Assembly (NCBI RefSeq): GCF_900104555.1
Contig: NZ_FNJU01000011.1
Location: 1-64,000 of the forward strand
Origin: Litchfieldia salsa
GTDB taxonomy: Bacteria > Bacillota > Bacilli > Bacillales > Bacillaceae_L
Reading direction: 5' to 3'
DNA length: 64,000 nucleotides
Shown here: positions 8,947 through 18,495 of the stretch, piece after piece
Position numbering within the stretch: the stretch's first letter is position 1
Layout: each line of letters starts with the position of its first letter
The notes under the pieces: model-generated
What the model was told of the DNA's origin: nothing
The model's database searches: none
What the model saw: only the letters and a program-made list of their open reading frames with translations
Position numbers and translations under genes: made by a program

Positions 8947-10119
8947 TTAGAAATCCCTCGCATGAACTTTACTACGATTAATATTCTCTAATAGTAAATC
9001 AATTCGGTCTTGACCAAATTGCTCGACAATTGCTGACGCTACCTCCCATGCAACAACTGCTTCAGCTACAACACTCGCAGCTGGTACTGCACAACTATCA
9101 GACCTTTCGATACTTGCAGCAAATACTTCTTTAGTTTCAATATCGACACTATTTAATGGTTTGTAAAGTGTAGGAATAGGCTTCATCACACCTCTTACAA
9201 CTATAGGCATCCCAGTCGTCATGCCACCTTCAAATCCACCTAAGTTATTGGTTCGTCTTGTGTAACCATTTTCCTCATCCCAGATGATTTCGTCATGAAC
9301 TTTACTTCCAGGTAATTGGGCTGCTTGAAAGCCAATACCAAATTCAACACCCTTAAATGCGTTTATACTCATTACAGCTCCAGCTATCTTAGCATCAAGC
9401 TTTCGATCATAATGGACATAACTACCCACACCAGCTGGCATGCCCTCAACAATGACCTCAACTACTCCACCAATCGAATCACCATTTTCTTTCGCCTGGT
9501 CAATGGCATCCATCATTTGTTGTTCTACTTTTGGGTCAAAAGAACGTACTGAAGATGCTTCAGTCACTTCTTGTAATTCTGTTAAATCCTTGTAAGGAAC
9601 ACGTTCAGCTTTCACCCCACCGATTTCAACAACATGACCTGCAACAGTAATTCCTAACTCAAACAATAGCTTTTTAGCAACCGCACCTGCTGCAACTCTC
9701 ACTGTTGTTTCCCGAGCTGAAGAACGTTCTAATACATTTCTCATATCACGATGACCATATTTAATTGCACCATTTAAGTCAGCATGCCCTGGGCGAGGAC
9801 GTGATATTTTTCTCTTTATTTCATCCTCTACTCCCTCTTCAATTGGCTCAATTCCCATTATTTTTGTCCAATGAGTCCAGTCTCTATTTTCAACAGCTAA
9901 TGTAATTGGTGAGCCTAACGCCTTTCCATGTCGAACTCCACTTAATATTTGGACCTGATCTTTCTCTATTTGCATTCTTCTTCCACGACCATGGCCTTTT
10001 TGTCGTCTTGCTAGTTCTATATCAATATCTTCGTGTGTTATACTTAGTCCTGCTGGTACTCCTTCTATAATAGTTGTAAGCTGTGGACCATGTGATTCTC
10101 CTGCGGTTAAGTACCTCAT
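8947..10119 (-). CDS. aroC: Chorismate synthase AroC (B. subtilis AroF)
   Basis: Chorismate synthase removes phosphate from EPSP using reduced FMN. The start was set at the ATG at 10119 ([15 protein letters not shown]), preceded by GGGGG, giving 390 aa; the frame extends to 10161 without family support. Signatures are GESHGPQL near the N terminus, [45 protein letters not shown] and the C-terminal [16 protein letters not shown]. It is the first gene of the supraoperon. In B. subtilis the gene is called aroF. Confidence 0.95.
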   Translation of the reverse strand: MRYLTAGESHGPQLTTIIEGVPAGLSITHEDIDIELARRQKGHGRGRRMQIEKDQVQILSGVRHGKALGSPITLAVENRDWTHWTKIMGIEPIEEGVEDEIKRKISRPRPGHADLNGAIKYGHRDMRNVLERSSARETTVRVAAGAVAKKLLFELGITVAGHVVEIGGVKAERVPYKDLTELQEVTEASSVRSFDPKVEQQMMDAIDQAKENGDSIGGVVEVIVEGMPAGVGSYVHYDRKLDAKIAGAVMSINAFKGVEFGIGFQAAQLPGSKVHDEIIWDEENGYTRRTNNLGGFEGGMTTGMPIVVRGVMKPIPTLYKPLNSVDIETKEVFAASIERSDSCAVPAASVVAEAVVAWEVASAIVEQFGQDRIDLLLENINRSKVHARDF

Positions 10120-10243
10120 TTTTATATCCCCCTTCATGACTTTAAAGCGATTATGTACCAATATATCACAGAATAGAGTGTACGAGTAGCAATATTTTTT
10201 AAAAATTTGAATAAATCGACATAATTATATCTTATATCAGAAA

Positions 10244-10278
10244 TAAAAAAAGTCCACCACAGGTGATGAACTTTTTAA
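10244..10278 (-). terminator. Intrinsic terminator after cheR
   Basis: On the minus strand AAAAAGTTCATCACC pairs with GGTGGACTTTTT around a TGT loop, with small bulges, and is followed by TTTTTTTATTT. It lies just after the cheR stop and insulates cheR from the aro genes. Confidence 0.7.
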
Positions 10279-10282
10279 CAAT

Positions 10283-11059
10283 TTATATTTTTCTGTAAAT
10301 GAATGTTTCTTCTGTCTCCAGGTTATACAAACTAGGATTAAAAATCTGTTCAGTACTACCAACAAAGAAAATACCATCCTTCTTTAAAGCAGAACTAAAC
10401 TTTTGGTATAAAAGATTTTTCGCTTCATCAGTAAAGTAAATTAAAACATTTCTACAAACAATGATGTCAAAATTACGATCAAATGAATCGGCTAATAAAT
10501 TTTGCTGCTTAAATGTTACCCTACTTTTCAAATCATCATTAACCTTAAAGTGATTATCTTCTAATGTGAAAAATTTTTGTTTCATCTTTTCAGGAACTTC
10601 TTTAAGCGAACGCTCAGGATAGACTCCCATTTTCGCTCGTGCAATCGCATTAGTATCTATATCAGTTGCAAGAATAGAGATTGCAGATAACGGTAGGAAA
10701 TTTGAAAGAATCATCGCTAATGTATAAGGTTCTTCCCCAGTTGAACATGCTGCGCTCCACACCTTTAAAGTCTTACTCTTACTTAACAATTGTGGGATAA
10801 TCTTTTGTTCAAGTACTTCCCAACGCTTACCATTACGATAGAATTCGGAGACGTTAATAGTCATCCTATCTAGAAATTCATGAAACAATTTATCTTCCTT
10901 ATTCAGTGCTATGAAAAATTCCTTAAAATTTTTATACCCCTTTTTTTCATATAAGGATGATAGCCTACGCTTCATTTGTGCCTCTTTATAAAGAGACAAA
11001 TCGATCCCTGATTTCTTTTTAATATCCATTGTAAATTGAATATAATCTTCTTCACTCAT
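10283..11059 (-). CDS. cheR: Chemotaxis protein methyltransferase CheR
   Basis: CheR uses S-adenosylmethionine to methylate glutamates on chemoreceptors during adaptation. The 258 aa protein has the all-alpha N-terminal domain (residues 1-75), including [13 protein letters not shown] and [15 protein letters not shown]. The SAM-binding domain follows, with [17 protein letters not shown] and DIDTNAI. The [13 protein letters not shown] motif and a final FVGSTEQIF are present. It has its own terminator. Placement between ndk and aroC is the B. subtilis order, far from the main che operon. Confidence 0.94.
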   Translation of the reverse strand: MSEEDYIQFTMDIKKKSGIDLSLYKEAQMKRRLSSLYEKKGYKNFKEFFIALNKEDKLFHEFLDRMTINVSEFYRNGKRWEVLEQKIIPQLLSKSKTLKVWSAACSTGEEPYTLAMILSNFLPLSAISILATDIDTNAIARAKMGVYPERSLKEVPEKMKQKFFTLEDNHFKVNDDLKSRVTFKQQNLLADSFDRNFDIIVCRNVLIYFTDEAKNLLYQKFSSALKKDGIFFVGSTEQIFNPSLYNLETEETFIYRKI

Positions 11060-11143
11060 TTGCTTGCTCCTCTGACATTAAAACTTTTACACCTACCAAA
11101 ACAAAGTACCTAGCACAAATCAATCGACCTTATTTTGAGATCA

Positions 11144-11160
11144 AATGGGTGCCAGGCACG
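11144..11160. repeat. GTGCCAGGCAC palindrome
   Basis: The sequence GGTGCCAGGCACG lies upstream of cheR in an otherwise AT-rich gap. From memory, very similar GGTGCC(A/T)GGCACC palindromes are widely scattered in Bacillus intergenic regions. Only one copy was seen in this window. Function unknown. Confidence 0.4.
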
Positions 11161-11212
11161 TTAAAATATATCTGTTTTTTTTGGCGTCTACTAAAAGTTT
11201 AACCCATTAAAG

Positions 11213-11659
11213 TTAATAAATCCATCTATTTATTAACTTACTATAATCTTGCAATTCCTGTTCAGAAAAGAATAAACCGATTTCACGAACAGCACTTTCA
11301 GGAGAATCCGAGCCGTGAATAATATTCTTTCTAACAGTTAAACCGAAATCACCACGGATTGTTCCAGGTGTAGCTTCTTTAGGGTTTGTTACACCCATCA
11401 TTTTACGAGAAGTAGAGATGACATTTTCCCCTTGCCATACCATAGCAAAAACTGGTCCGGATGTTATAAATTCAACTAAATCATTAAAAAATGGTCGTTC
11501 TTTGTGCTCAGCATAGTGTTCTCCAGCAAGTTCACTCGAAACGTTCATTAATTTCCCGCCAACCAATTGAAAGCCCTTTCTTTCGAAACGAGAAATAATC
11601 TCTCCGACCAATTGACGTTGTACCCCATCTGGTTTTACCATTAAAAATGTCTTTTCCAT
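11213..11659 (-). CDS. ndk: Nucleoside diphosphate kinase
   Basis: Ndk balances nucleoside triphosphates through a phosphohistidine intermediate. The start at 11659 ([15 protein letters not shown]) has GGAGAAG just upstream and gives 148 aa; an open extension to 11677 is not family-like. The active-site histidine lies in [14 protein letters not shown]. The Kpn-loop region FVWQGENVI-like segment (AMVWQGENV) and [16 protein letters not shown] are all conserved. It sits between hepT and cheR, as in B. subtilis. Confidence 0.95.
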   Translation of the reverse strand: MEKTFLMVKPDGVQRQLVGEIISRFERKGFQLVGGKLMNVSSELAGEHYAEHKERPFFNDLVEFITSGPVFAMVWQGENVISTSRKMMGVTNPKEATPGTIRGDFGLTVRKNIIHGSDSPESAVREIGLFFSEQELQDYSKLINRWIY

Positions 11660-11763
11660 CTCTTCTCCACCCCACAAAAGTTATGTATGTATTGACTGGC
11701 AATAAAGACCAACCAATCAAAATATTAACATTTTTTTGATTGGTTATCAATATCCATTGGGGG

Positions 11764-12726
11764 TTAAAACTTCCTTTTGCCAATAAACTTAGCAATATTA
11801 TTCAAAGCAGTTTTCGTTTTATTATTCGGTAACTCCTCCAATATCTTAAACGCCTTATTAAGGTATAAGTTACTAAGTTCAAAGGACTTTTCAATAGAGC
11901 TAGAAGTCTTTATCATATCAATAATGGGTCTAATATCAGATTCAGTTGAATCTTTAGTTATTGCGGAGATACTCTCTCTTATTTCAAGATTCTTTAGAGC
12001 TAATAATACAGGTAGTGTTATATTTCCTTGTAACAAGTCGCTTCCTGCTGGTTTGCCTAACTGTTCCTCAGTTGCAGTGAAATCTAAAATATCATCTGTA
12101 ATTTGAAAAGACATACCAACATAATATCCAAATAAATATAACTTTTTTTGGATATCCTCTGATGCATTTGCTCCTATTGCACCAAGTTGGCAACTAACAG
12201 CAATTAATAAGGCTGTTTTTCTTTTTATTCTTCTTAAATAAGTACGAAGGTCTTGGTTAAAATTATACTTATCTTTAATTTGTTCGATCTCACCAATACA
12301 AAGTTCAACCATTGTATGTGAAAGAATTTTGTGAGCTACAGGATTTTCCAATTTAGTCATTAACGCTAATGCTCTGGCAAACAAAAAATCACCTGTATAC
12401 ATTGCAATTTTATTATCATATTTTGCTTTTATCGTTTGTCTGCCTCTTCGAAGTTCAGCATTATCAATAACATCATCATGAACTAACGATGCCATATGTA
12501 TTAGCTCAAGAGCAACGGCCACATGTTTAATTCGATTGATATCATATTCTCCAAATTTACCAGCTAAGAGGACAAAAACTGGACGAAGACGTTTACCACC
12601 AGCTTGTAGTAATTCAACTCCAGCTTGCCTAAGAAGAGGATGTTCAGCCTGTACAGTAGCCTCAAGTTCCTTTTCGATCAAACCTATATCTGCGTTTAAG
12701 AAAGAGTACATCATTTTTAGTTTCAT
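11764..12726 (-). CDS. hepT: Heptaprenyl diphosphate synthase component II HepT
   Basis: HepT is the catalytic trans-prenyltransferase subunit that, with HepS, builds the C35 side chain of menaquinone-7. The 320 aa protein shows the first Asp-rich motif HDDVIDNAELRRG near residue 85 and the second, QITDDILDF, near residue 210. GGKRLRPVFVLL and GDLLQGN-type helices are also present (GSDLLQGNITLPVL). The C terminus IGKRKF is typical. It follows menG and hepS in one operon. The ATG has AAGGTG upstream. Confidence 0.94.
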   Translation of the reverse strand: MKLKMMYSFLNADIGLIEKELEATVQAEHPLLRQAGVELLQAGGKRLRPVFVLLAGKFGEYDINRIKHVAVALELIHMASLVHDDVIDNAELRRGRQTIKAKYDNKIAMYTGDFLFARALALMTKLENPVAHKILSHTMVELCIGEIEQIKDKYNFNQDLRTYLRRIKRKTALLIAVSCQLGAIGANASEDIQKKLYLFGYYVGMSFQITDDILDFTATEEQLGKPAGSDLLQGNITLPVLLALKNLEIRESISAITKDSTESDIRPIIDMIKTSSSIEKSFELSNLYLNKAFKILEELPNNKTKTALNNIAKFIGKRKF

Positions 12727-12770
12727 GGAAAATCACCTTAATTTACTTTAGTCTAGAAGACAAAAAACTT

Positions 12771-13475
12771 CTATTTTTTATATCCTAAATGCATGGCTGC
12801 AACCCCACCTGTATATGGTTTCACTTCAATATCAGATAACCCAGCATCTCTAAATAATTGTGCAAGCTCTATCATTCCAGGAAATTCACGAGCTGATTCT
12901 TGTAACCAGGAATATTCTTTGTAGCTCTTCGCAAAAAGCTTCCCAAATACGGGCATCACGTATTGAAAATAGAAATAGTATACTTGTTTAAAACCAATTA
13001 GGGTTGGTTGTGACGTTTCCAGACACACTACCTTTCCACCAGGCTTTACCACACGACACATTTCTTTTAACACCTGCATATAATCCGGAACATTTCTAAG
13101 TCCAAATCCAATGGTTACATAATCAAAAGAATTATCTTCAAATGGTAGTTCCATTGCATTACCATGGACTAACGTTACTTGATCTAATTTTAGTTTTTCT
13201 ATTTTATTTTGTCCGATTTTTAACATGTTTTTGCTAAAATCCAAACCTATTACTTTTCCACCTGGACCTACCGCTTCAGCTAATGCAATTGTCCAATCGG
13301 CAGTACCACAACACAAATCAAGTGCTGCTTGATTTTTTTGGACATTCATTCTCTTCATTGTATCTTTTCTCCATGCTTTATGTTGCTGAAAGCTAATTAC
13401 TGAATTCATCTTATCATAATTTTTATAAATACTTTCAAACACATGATGAACACGATCTTCTTTTGATTGTTGCAT
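12771..13475 (-). CDS. menG: Demethylmenaquinone methyltransferase MenG/UbiE
   Basis: This SAM-dependent methyltransferase carries out the last step of menaquinone synthesis. The start ATG at 13475 ([13 protein letters not shown]) lies 1 nt after the hepS stop, with GGAGGAAGG upstream, and gives 234 aa. Signatures are [17 protein letters not shown], the SAM motif [24 protein letters not shown] and LCLETSQP-type [13 protein letters not shown]. It sits between the two heptaprenyl synthase subunits, which links side-chain making and ring methylation. B. subtilis names used are menH or menG. Confidence 0.95.
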   Translation of the reverse strand: MQQSKEDRVHHVFESIYKNYDKMNSVISFQQHKAWRKDTMKRMNVQKNQAALDLCCGTADWTIALAEAVGPGGKVIGLDFSKNMLKIGQNKIEKLKLDQVTLVHGNAMELPFEDNSFDYVTIGFGLRNVPDYMQVLKEMCRVVKPGGKVVCLETSQPTLIGFKQVYYFYFQYVMPVFGKLFAKSYKEYSWLQESAREFPGMIELAQLFRDAGLSDIEVKPYTGGVAAMHLGYKK

Positions 13476-13476
13476 C

Positions 13477-14298
13477 CTATGAACCTTCCTCCACAATCTT
13501 TTTCATTGATAACTGGGGTTGACAATTAAGTAACTGATTAATTCTTACCTCAAGTGTTTGGTTACATTTAAAGTTCTTTGACACTAATTGTAAAAGAGAT
13601 GTTTTTACATCATAAATGTACAAATCAAATTTATTCTTGATTTCCTCTCGTTCAAAGGACTCACTTGTAAGTTTAAACTGAGACTGTAGCACATTATGAA
13701 ATGCATCTATGACAGGTGAAACACCTTCCCTAGTGTACAACTCTCTTTCATGTAATAGACGCTTCAGAAGTAGAAACTTTGAAATGAAATCCTCCCACTT
13801 TGATAGTTGGAAATATTGTGTTACTTGTGAAATTAATAAAGATTCGATTTTTTCTATACTTTCAAGTAGGGTATCAATTTGTGTTATATCACATTGATAA
13901 ACTTTGATTTTATGTTCATTTACTTCTTTTGTAGCCTCAGCTAAAGACCGTATCATCGGAATATCGCCTTCCTGAGCAAGGAAATAATAATATAAACCAC
14001 TAAAATAATCCCCTGCTAACACAGTGAGCTGATTTTTCAAAAGATCCTCAGATGTACTAGTAGGACTTGTACTCACTTGGTCGTGCGTATCTAGGGCCAA
14101 TTGAATAAGCATTGTAGTTAAAACATAATGTTCTAATTCCTTCTCCCCAATTTCTATTTCTTCAAATATTGTATATAACAAAAGAAGCTTGTCCTCATCA
14201 ATCTTAGGGGGGTTTAAATACTTATGTAAATATGAATGATTAATTTCCCCTTCAATTCGCTTCTTAAAATTGGTTATTTTCACATTGATGTCCAGCAT
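13477..14298 (-). CDS. hepS: Heptaprenyl diphosphate synthase component I HepS
   Basis: HepS is the small, non-catalytic subunit that sets the chain length of the HepS-HepT complex. The 273 aa sequence is mostly helical. It shows [10 protein letters not shown] and [20 protein letters not shown], the most conserved segment of the family, near residue 105. Its identity rests on that segment plus its place before menG and hepT. It is slightly longer than the B. subtilis protein. The start may be shorter, but no better ATG was seen. Confidence 0.9.
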   Translation of the reverse strand: MLDINVKITNFKKRIEGEINHSYLHKYLNPPKIDEDKLLLLYTIFEEIEIGEKELEHYVLTTMLIQLALDTHDQVSTSPTSTSEDLLKNQLTVLAGDYFSGLYYYFLAQEGDIPMIRSLAEATKEVNEHKIKVYQCDITQIDTLLESIEKIESLLISQVTQYFQLSKWEDFISKFLLLKRLLHERELYTREGVSPVIDAFHNVLQSQFKLTSESFEREEIKNKFDLYIYDVKTSLLQLVSKNFKCNQTLEVRINQLLNCQPQLSMKKIVEEGS

Positions 14299-14460
14299 TC
14301 AATCACCCTTGTTTCCCCTATTTATAACTTATTATCTTATCTACTTTTAATAAACAAACTATATTATATCATATCTAACTTCTTTTTGCTTTTTTGGCTC
14401 ATACATGAGCTTTAAAGTAAACTATTTATTGACAACCAAGAAATCAAATCTAACATTAAA

Positions 14461-14490
14461 AAATAAAGCAGGAATATGTCCTGCTTATTT
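14461..14490 (-). terminator. Terminator overlapping the mtrB stop
   Basis: On the minus strand GCAGGA and TCCTGC form a 6-bp core flanked by A/T pairs, with a 5-nt loop, followed by TTTATTTTTT. The mtrB stop TAA (14487-14485) lies at the foot of the stem. Confidence 0.7.
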
Positions 14491-14715
14491 CTTCGCATCC
14501 GCTTCAATTTCTCCGTGACTAGTTTGGATAACTGCTTTACCTCTAATTTTTATAGCTGAAGTATGCTCAGTAAATTGAGCAATCATCACTTCGCCTTTGT
14601 CTAATTTTTCGGAGTGGTGAAATCTCGTATCTGTGCCACGTGTTAATCCAATCACATTAACTCCATCTTCTACTGCTTTTATTACGATAAAATCATTTTT
14701 ATCATTCAAACTCAT
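14485..14715 (-). CDS. mtrB: Tryptophan RNA-binding attenuation protein TRAP
   Basis: TRAP forms an 11-subunit ring that binds tryptophan between subunits and then (G/U)AG repeats in RNA, causing termination or translation block of trp genes. The start at 14715 ([14 protein letters not shown]) has AAGGGGAG upstream and gives 76 aa; the open frame to 14817 is unsupported. The core [20 protein letters not shown], the [20 protein letters not shown] segment and [10 protein letters not shown] include the RNA-contacting Lys/Arg set. Its presumed target leader is at 7258-7459. The folE gene that usually precedes it is missing. Confidence 0.96.
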   Translation of the reverse strand: MSLNDKNDFIVIKAVEDGVNVIGLTRGTDTRFHHSEKLDKGEVMIAQFTEHTSAIKIRGKAVIQTSHGEIEADAKK

Positions 14716-14873
14716 GAAATTTTCTCCCCTTATGTAAAGAAGACTTTTAAATAATCTTCCATAACTATCTCTTAAAAAGCTATATCTGTCAAACATATCA
14801 ATGTTTTCTGTGACCATAATTTATAAAATACTAATGTAATTGAAATTTTAGCATATTGGGGATATGAAAAGCA

Positions 14874-14914
14874 AAAAAAAGAAGAATCATTTATAAACGA
14901 TTCTCCTTTTTATA
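14874..14914 (-). terminator. Intrinsic terminator after hup
   Basis: On the minus strand AAGGAGAATC pairs with GATTCTTCTT (with a G·T pair) around an AT-rich loop, followed by TTTTTT. It ends the hup transcript 15 nt past the stop and separates it from mtrB. Confidence 0.75.
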
Positions 14915-14929
14915 TCAGGTGATTATGTA

Positions 14930-15202
14930 TTATTTCACAGCGTCCTTTAGAGCTTTACCTGGTTTAAATGCAGGAACTTTGCTTGCTGCAATTTCGATTT
15001 CTTCTCCTGTTTGCGGATTGCGTCCCTTACGAGCTGCACGTTCGCGAACTTCAAAGTTTCCGAAACCAATCAATTGTACTTTATCACCATTTTTTAATGC
15101 TTCCAAAATTGAGTCAAATAGAGCATCAACAGCTTTAGTTACATCCTTTTTAGAAAGTTCTGTACTTTCGGCTACAGCGTTAATTAATTCTGTTTTGTTC
15201 AT
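14930..15202 (-). CDS. hup: DNA-binding protein HU
   Basis: HU is a small dimeric nucleoid protein that bends DNA. The start at 15202 ([12 protein letters not shown]) has GGAGGAGG upstream and gives 90 aa. The family signature [21 protein letters not shown] near residue 45 and the C-terminal [13 protein letters not shown] are clear. It is called hbs in B. subtilis. The 266-nt gap upstream (15203-15468) holds the spoIVA terminator and presumably hup promoters, none of which stood out. Confidence 0.96.
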   Translation of the reverse strand: MNKTELINAVAESTELSKKDVTKAVDALFDSILEALKNGDKVQLIGFGNFEVRERAARKGRNPQTGEEIEIAASKVPAFKPGKALKDAVK

Positions 15203-15439
15203 GCTATTCACCTCCTCCCAAAATCTAAGAAATATAATTATGCAACGATACTTGCAATTCATTAATCATTTCTTTACATATTTAGCTATTCCTATACATT
15301 CAAAAAGTCTAGTAAATGCTAACATGCCTTATATTAAACGATAATTAGACATATTTCAATATTTTTCGAGCAGTTTATTTCCGTTTTAGGTATATTTAGC
15401 CATATTTAATACAAATATTTGGCTGTCAAATTAAAAAGA

Positions 15440-15458
15440 GACTCCTTGAGAAAGGAGC
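15440..15458 (-). terminator. Intrinsic terminator after spoIVA
   Basis: On the minus strand CTCCTT (15457-15452) pairs with AAGGAG (15447-15442) around a 4-nt loop, followed by TCTCTTTTTAATTT. It lies 11 nt past the spoIVA stop. Confidence 0.65.
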
Positions 15459-15468
15459 CTTAATTGTT

Positions 15469-16947
15469 TTATAGAATTATAGCAATCAATCCACCAGAGC
15501 CTTCATTAATAATGCGTTCTAAAGTTTCCTTCAACTTGTATCTTGCATTTTCCGGCATTAGTGATAATTTCGCTTGAATACCTTCTCGAACAATTGAACT
15601 GAGAGATCTTCCGAAGATATCAGAATTCCAAATCGATAGTGGATCATCTTCAAAATCTTGCATTAAGTATCGAACAAGTTCTTCACTTTGCTTTTCAGTT
15701 CCAATGATTGGAGCAAATTCTGATTCAACATCCACTTTTATCATATGAATGGAAGGTGCAACAGCCTTCAATCGTACCCCAAATCTTGATCCTTGACGGA
15801 TAATTTCTGGTTCATCAAGACTCATATCTGCTAATGCAGGAGCTGCGATACCATAACCTGTCTGCTTCACCATTCGAAGCGCATCAGATACTTGATCGTA
15901 CTCTGCCTTTGCATAAGCAAAGTCTTGCATAAGTTGTAATAAGTGATCCTTACCACGAATCTCTACACCAACAACTTCTTTTAGTATTTGATCATATAGG
16001 TCATCTGGGGCATACAAATCAATCTCTGCTACACCCTGACCCATTTCAATCCCCGCAAGGCTCGCTTGATCAATAAAGTCGTACTCGCTAAATTGACCAA
16101 CGACCCTGTCAACATCCCGCAGACGTTTAATATCTTTTACTGTATCTTTTACAGCATCCTGATAACTCTCTCTTAGCCAATGATCTTCACGTAATACCAT
16201 GACCCAGCTTGGTAAATTAACATTGACTTCAAGTACAGGGAATTCATATAGCGACTCTCTAAGTACATTGAAAACGTCGCCTTCTCTCATACTCTCAACA
16301 CTCATCGCTAAGACAGGAATATCATACATTTCAGTAAGCTCTTGTCTTAACGCTTCGGTATCAGGATGATGTGGTTGAACCGTATTGATGACCATAATAA
16401 AAGGTTTGCCAACCTCTTTTAGTTCATTAATTACTCTTGCCTCTGCATCAATATAATCTCTTCGTGGAATGTCACCTATCGAACCATCAGTAGTAATAAC
16501 CACTCCAATAGTTGAGTGTTCTTGAATAACCTTTCTCGTTCCAATTTCAGCAGCTTCGTGAAAAGGAATTGGTTCTTCATACCAAGGTGTATTAATCATT
16601 CTTGGTCCATTTTCATCCTCATAACCTTTAGCACCAGGCACAGTATACCCAACACAATCTACCAGACGAATGTTTACATCAAGCCCCTCACCCACATGGA
16701 CTGAAACTGCCTGATTTGGTACGAATTTTGGTTCTGTAGTCATAATTGTTTTTCCAGCCGCACTTTGAGGTAACTCATCCTGCGCTCTTGCTTTATCAGC
16801 TTCATTACCGATATTCGGTAGAACTACTAGCTCCATAAATTTCTTGATGAAAGTAGATTTACCTGTTCTTACCGCACCAACGACTCCTAAGTAAATATCG
16901 CCACCGGTACGTTCAGCGATATCTTTGAAAATATCTACCTTTTCCAA
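15469..16947 (-). CDS. spoIVA: Stage IV sporulation protein A (spore coat morphogenetic ATPase)
   Basis: SpoIVA polymerises on the forespore outer membrane, hydrolyses ATP and forms the base of the spore coat. The frame runs to an ATG at 16995, but the TTG at 16947 matches the family start (L/MEKVDIFKDIAERTGG), has GGAGGGG 6-7 nt upstream and gives 492 aa, the usual length. The Walker A loop GAVRTGKST is near residue 25. The VDCVGYTVPGAKGYED segment and the C-terminal NEGSGGLIAIIL, needed for localisation, are intact. It is expressed in the mother cell under SigE in B. subtilis. No SigE site was confidently read here. Confidence 0.96.
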   Translation of the reverse strand: MEKVDIFKDIAERTGGDIYLGVVGAVRTGKSTFIKKFMELVVLPNIGNEADKARAQDELPQSAAGKTIMTTEPKFVPNQAVSVHVGEGLDVNIRLVDCVGYTVPGAKGYEDENGPRMINTPWYEEPIPFHEAAEIGTRKVIQEHSTIGVVITTDGSIGDIPRRDYIDAEARVINELKEVGKPFIMVINTVQPHHPDTEALRQELTEMYDIPVLAMSVESMREGDVFNVLRESLYEFPVLEVNVNLPSWVMVLREDHWLRESYQDAVKDTVKDIKRLRDVDRVVGQFSEYDFIDQASLAGIEMGQGVAEIDLYAPDDLYDQILKEVVGVEIRGKDHLLQLMQDFAYAKAEYDQVSDALRMVKQTGYGIAAPALADMSLDEPEIIRQGSRFGVRLKAVAPSIHMIKVDVESEFAPIIGTEKQSEELVRYLMQDFEDDPLSIWNSDIFGRSLSSIVREGIQAKLSLMPENARYKLKETLERIINEGSGGLIAIIL

Positions 16948-17104
16948 GTGATCCCCTCCTGATCTTAGAGTTCCTGGGATAATAATATCCGACAAATTAA
17001 ATAATCTAGGACACTATATATGTATGACGTTGTCCTATTTAATTATGACTAGATGTTAAAAATAATTTCAGAACCCAAGTTATTAATTTTTTTAGAGTAA
17101 AAAA

Positions 17105-17141
17105 ACCCTTCCTCTAGATTCTATTCAGCAAGGAAGGGTTC
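17105..17141 (-). terminator. Intrinsic terminator after yphF
   Basis: On the minus strand AACCCTTCCT (17141-17132) pairs perfectly with AGGAAGGGTT (17114-17105), followed by a run of T. It lies 5 nt past the yphF stop. Confidence 0.8.
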
Positions 17142-17145
17142 ATAA

Positions 17146-17865
17146 CTATTTTTTTAAAAAAATTGGTTCGTTTTCAGAATTAATTGTATAAGGAGCTGAA
17201 TGAGCAGGAACGAACATTGAATTTTCCACCAAGATATTCCGAATATCTTCACCTGGTTTAAAGGAATGTTTATTGTTAGTTAGGGCATTATAGAGATCTA
17301 TCCGATAGTCAACAAACACTTCTACTTCATTATTAATAACAAGTGGTAGATTGTTTCCTGTGAATGGACTAACTACAAAAAGCTCCTCTTTCATACCTAG
17401 CTTTTCATAGTCTAATGTGAAGATATTTGTATCTATTACATCTTTTACTGGTGGATATCCATTCTCTCTTCTGTACACATCTAACCTAAGTTTCAATTCT
17501 CTTATTTTTTCAGTAATCGTTAAATCAAAAAGTTTAACCTTGGGATCTGTTTCCACATCTACTAGGACATAAACATAAACTCCCCCACTTTCAAAAGCAG
17601 AACCAGGTGGCTCTCCTATGAATCTAGGAATAAGTTTATTAAAATCCACAGGATACTTCTGATAGATCGGTGTATCCATTTCCCTTGTCTTTATAGGTAG
17701 CAGACCACCGTTTGCTTCTTGAAAATTTATAACGGATTGTTGTACAGAATCTAGTTGATGTTCAAAAGGAACTTGGTTTTCCACCAGCTTTTCGTCGGGA
17801 TACATACATCCCGTTAACAAAATTAAAACCGCAATTAACATTATGTAAATACTATATTTTTTCAT
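17146..17865 (-). CDS. YphF-like lipoprotein
   Basis: This 239 aa protein begins with a short basic stretch and a hydrophobic helix ending in the lipobox LLTGC (Cys at about residue 20). It is therefore a predicted membrane-anchored lipoprotein facing outward. The rest is a soluble domain with no enzyme motif I recognise. Position between spoIVA and a DUF2768 gene matches B. subtilis yphF, of unknown function. Start: ATG with GGCGGA upstream. It lies 21 nt from the next gene and probably shares its transcript. Confidence 0.8.
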   Translation of the reverse strand: MKKYSIYIMLIAVLILLTGCMYPDEKLVENQVPFEHQLDSVQQSVINFQEANGGLLPIKTREMDTPIYQKYPVDFNKLIPRFIGEPPGSAFESGGVYVYVLVDVETDPKVKLFDLTITEKIRELKLRLDVYRRENGYPPVKDVIDTNIFTLDYEKLGMKEELFVVSPFTGNNLPLVINNEVEVFVDYRIDLYNALTNNKHSFKPGEDIRNILVENSMFVPAHSAPYTINSENEPIFLKK

Positions 17866-17885
17866 TAAAATCCGCCTTTATTCAT

Positions 17886-18086
17886 CTAATCACTAACCGG
17901 ACCACTGAATACGACAAAGAAAATGATAATCCCCGCTAATACCATAAAAAAGTAGGCTAACACGGTTGTAATGATCTTAAATATACCTTTAAATTTATAC
18001 CTGCTAAAATAAATCCCAATAACCGCAATAAACATAAAGCCCATCGCTGATAAAGAAATCCACATTTTAATTAAACCTGGTGTCAT
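17886..18086 (-). CDS. DUF2768 family small membrane protein (YphE)
   Basis: This is a 66 aa protein made almost entirely of two hydrophobic segments, about residues 7-27 and 37-60, separated by a basic loop (SRYKFKG). Size, topology and position upstream of yphF match the DUF2768/YphE family. Function is unknown; the neighbourhood of spoIVA and yphF suggests a role in sporulation, but only by context. Confidence 0.8.
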   Translation of the reverse strand: MTPGLIKMWISLSAMGFMFIAVIGIYFSRYKFKGIFKIITTVLAYFFMVLAGIIIFFVVFSGPVSD

Positions 18087-18204
18087 TCTTACATCTCCTT
18101 ATCTTAATTCTCCGACGTACTGAGCACTATATGTCTTGTCCACCGCAAAATATTATACCATAAAATTCATAATCGATAAATGAAACCAAATCATTTAAAA
18201 AAAA

Positions 18205-18238
18205 TACTGAAGTAAAGAGGGGCATCTTTACTTCAGTA
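18205..18238 (-). terminator. Strong terminator between gpsA and yphE
   Basis: A perfect 13-bp inverted repeat, TACTGAAGTAAAG and CTTTACTTCAGTA with an 8-nt loop, is followed on the minus strand by TTTTTTTTAAA. It would end the gpsA-side transcript about 260 nt past the gpsA stop. The long 3' region between stop and hairpin (18239-18495) is unexplained. Confidence 0.8.
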
Positions 18239-18384
18239 TCATGAATAACTATTTTAACCCATACCACATGTTCAACCCTTACAGTATCACGTTGCATACT
18301 ATGCGAACGAAGTTCAAAATGTATCGTCTAATGCCTATCTTTCGTAAATCTATTTATAATAAGTTTGTAGTTTATATAAAAAAA

Positions 18385-18432
18385 TTAATTAGAGAGGTAA
18401 AAAACCATTTTTTTCGGACGTAAACTCTCCAT
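18385..18432 (-). CDS. Possible 15-codon ORF with a strong ribosome binding site
   Basis: Downstream of gpsA, AAGGAGG is followed 6 nt later by ATG and a 15-codon frame (MESLRPKKMVFYLSN) ending in TAA. The ribosome binding site is as good as any in the window, yet the frame is very short and no frameshift restores a longer one. It could be a small peptide, a remnant of a lost gene, or chance. No function is proposed. Confidence 0.3.
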   Translation of the reverse strand: MESLRPKKMVFYLSN

Positions 18433-18495
18433 AGAAAACCTCCTTCGAACTGCACTCTGTTTATGCTATGCAGAACAAACGCCTAGTGTGAGCGA

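Noticed and set aside
11532-11795. 87-codon minus-strand frame overlapping ndk and hepT
   Set aside because: It lies in another frame of ndk and carries no motif; ndk has the full family signature.
18241-18423. 60-codon plus-strand ORF after the gpsA-yphE terminator
   Set aside because: No ribosome binding site, low-complexity Lys/Tyr content and a terminator hairpin ending 2 nt before its ATG. Not listed as a gene, but kept in a finding on the region.
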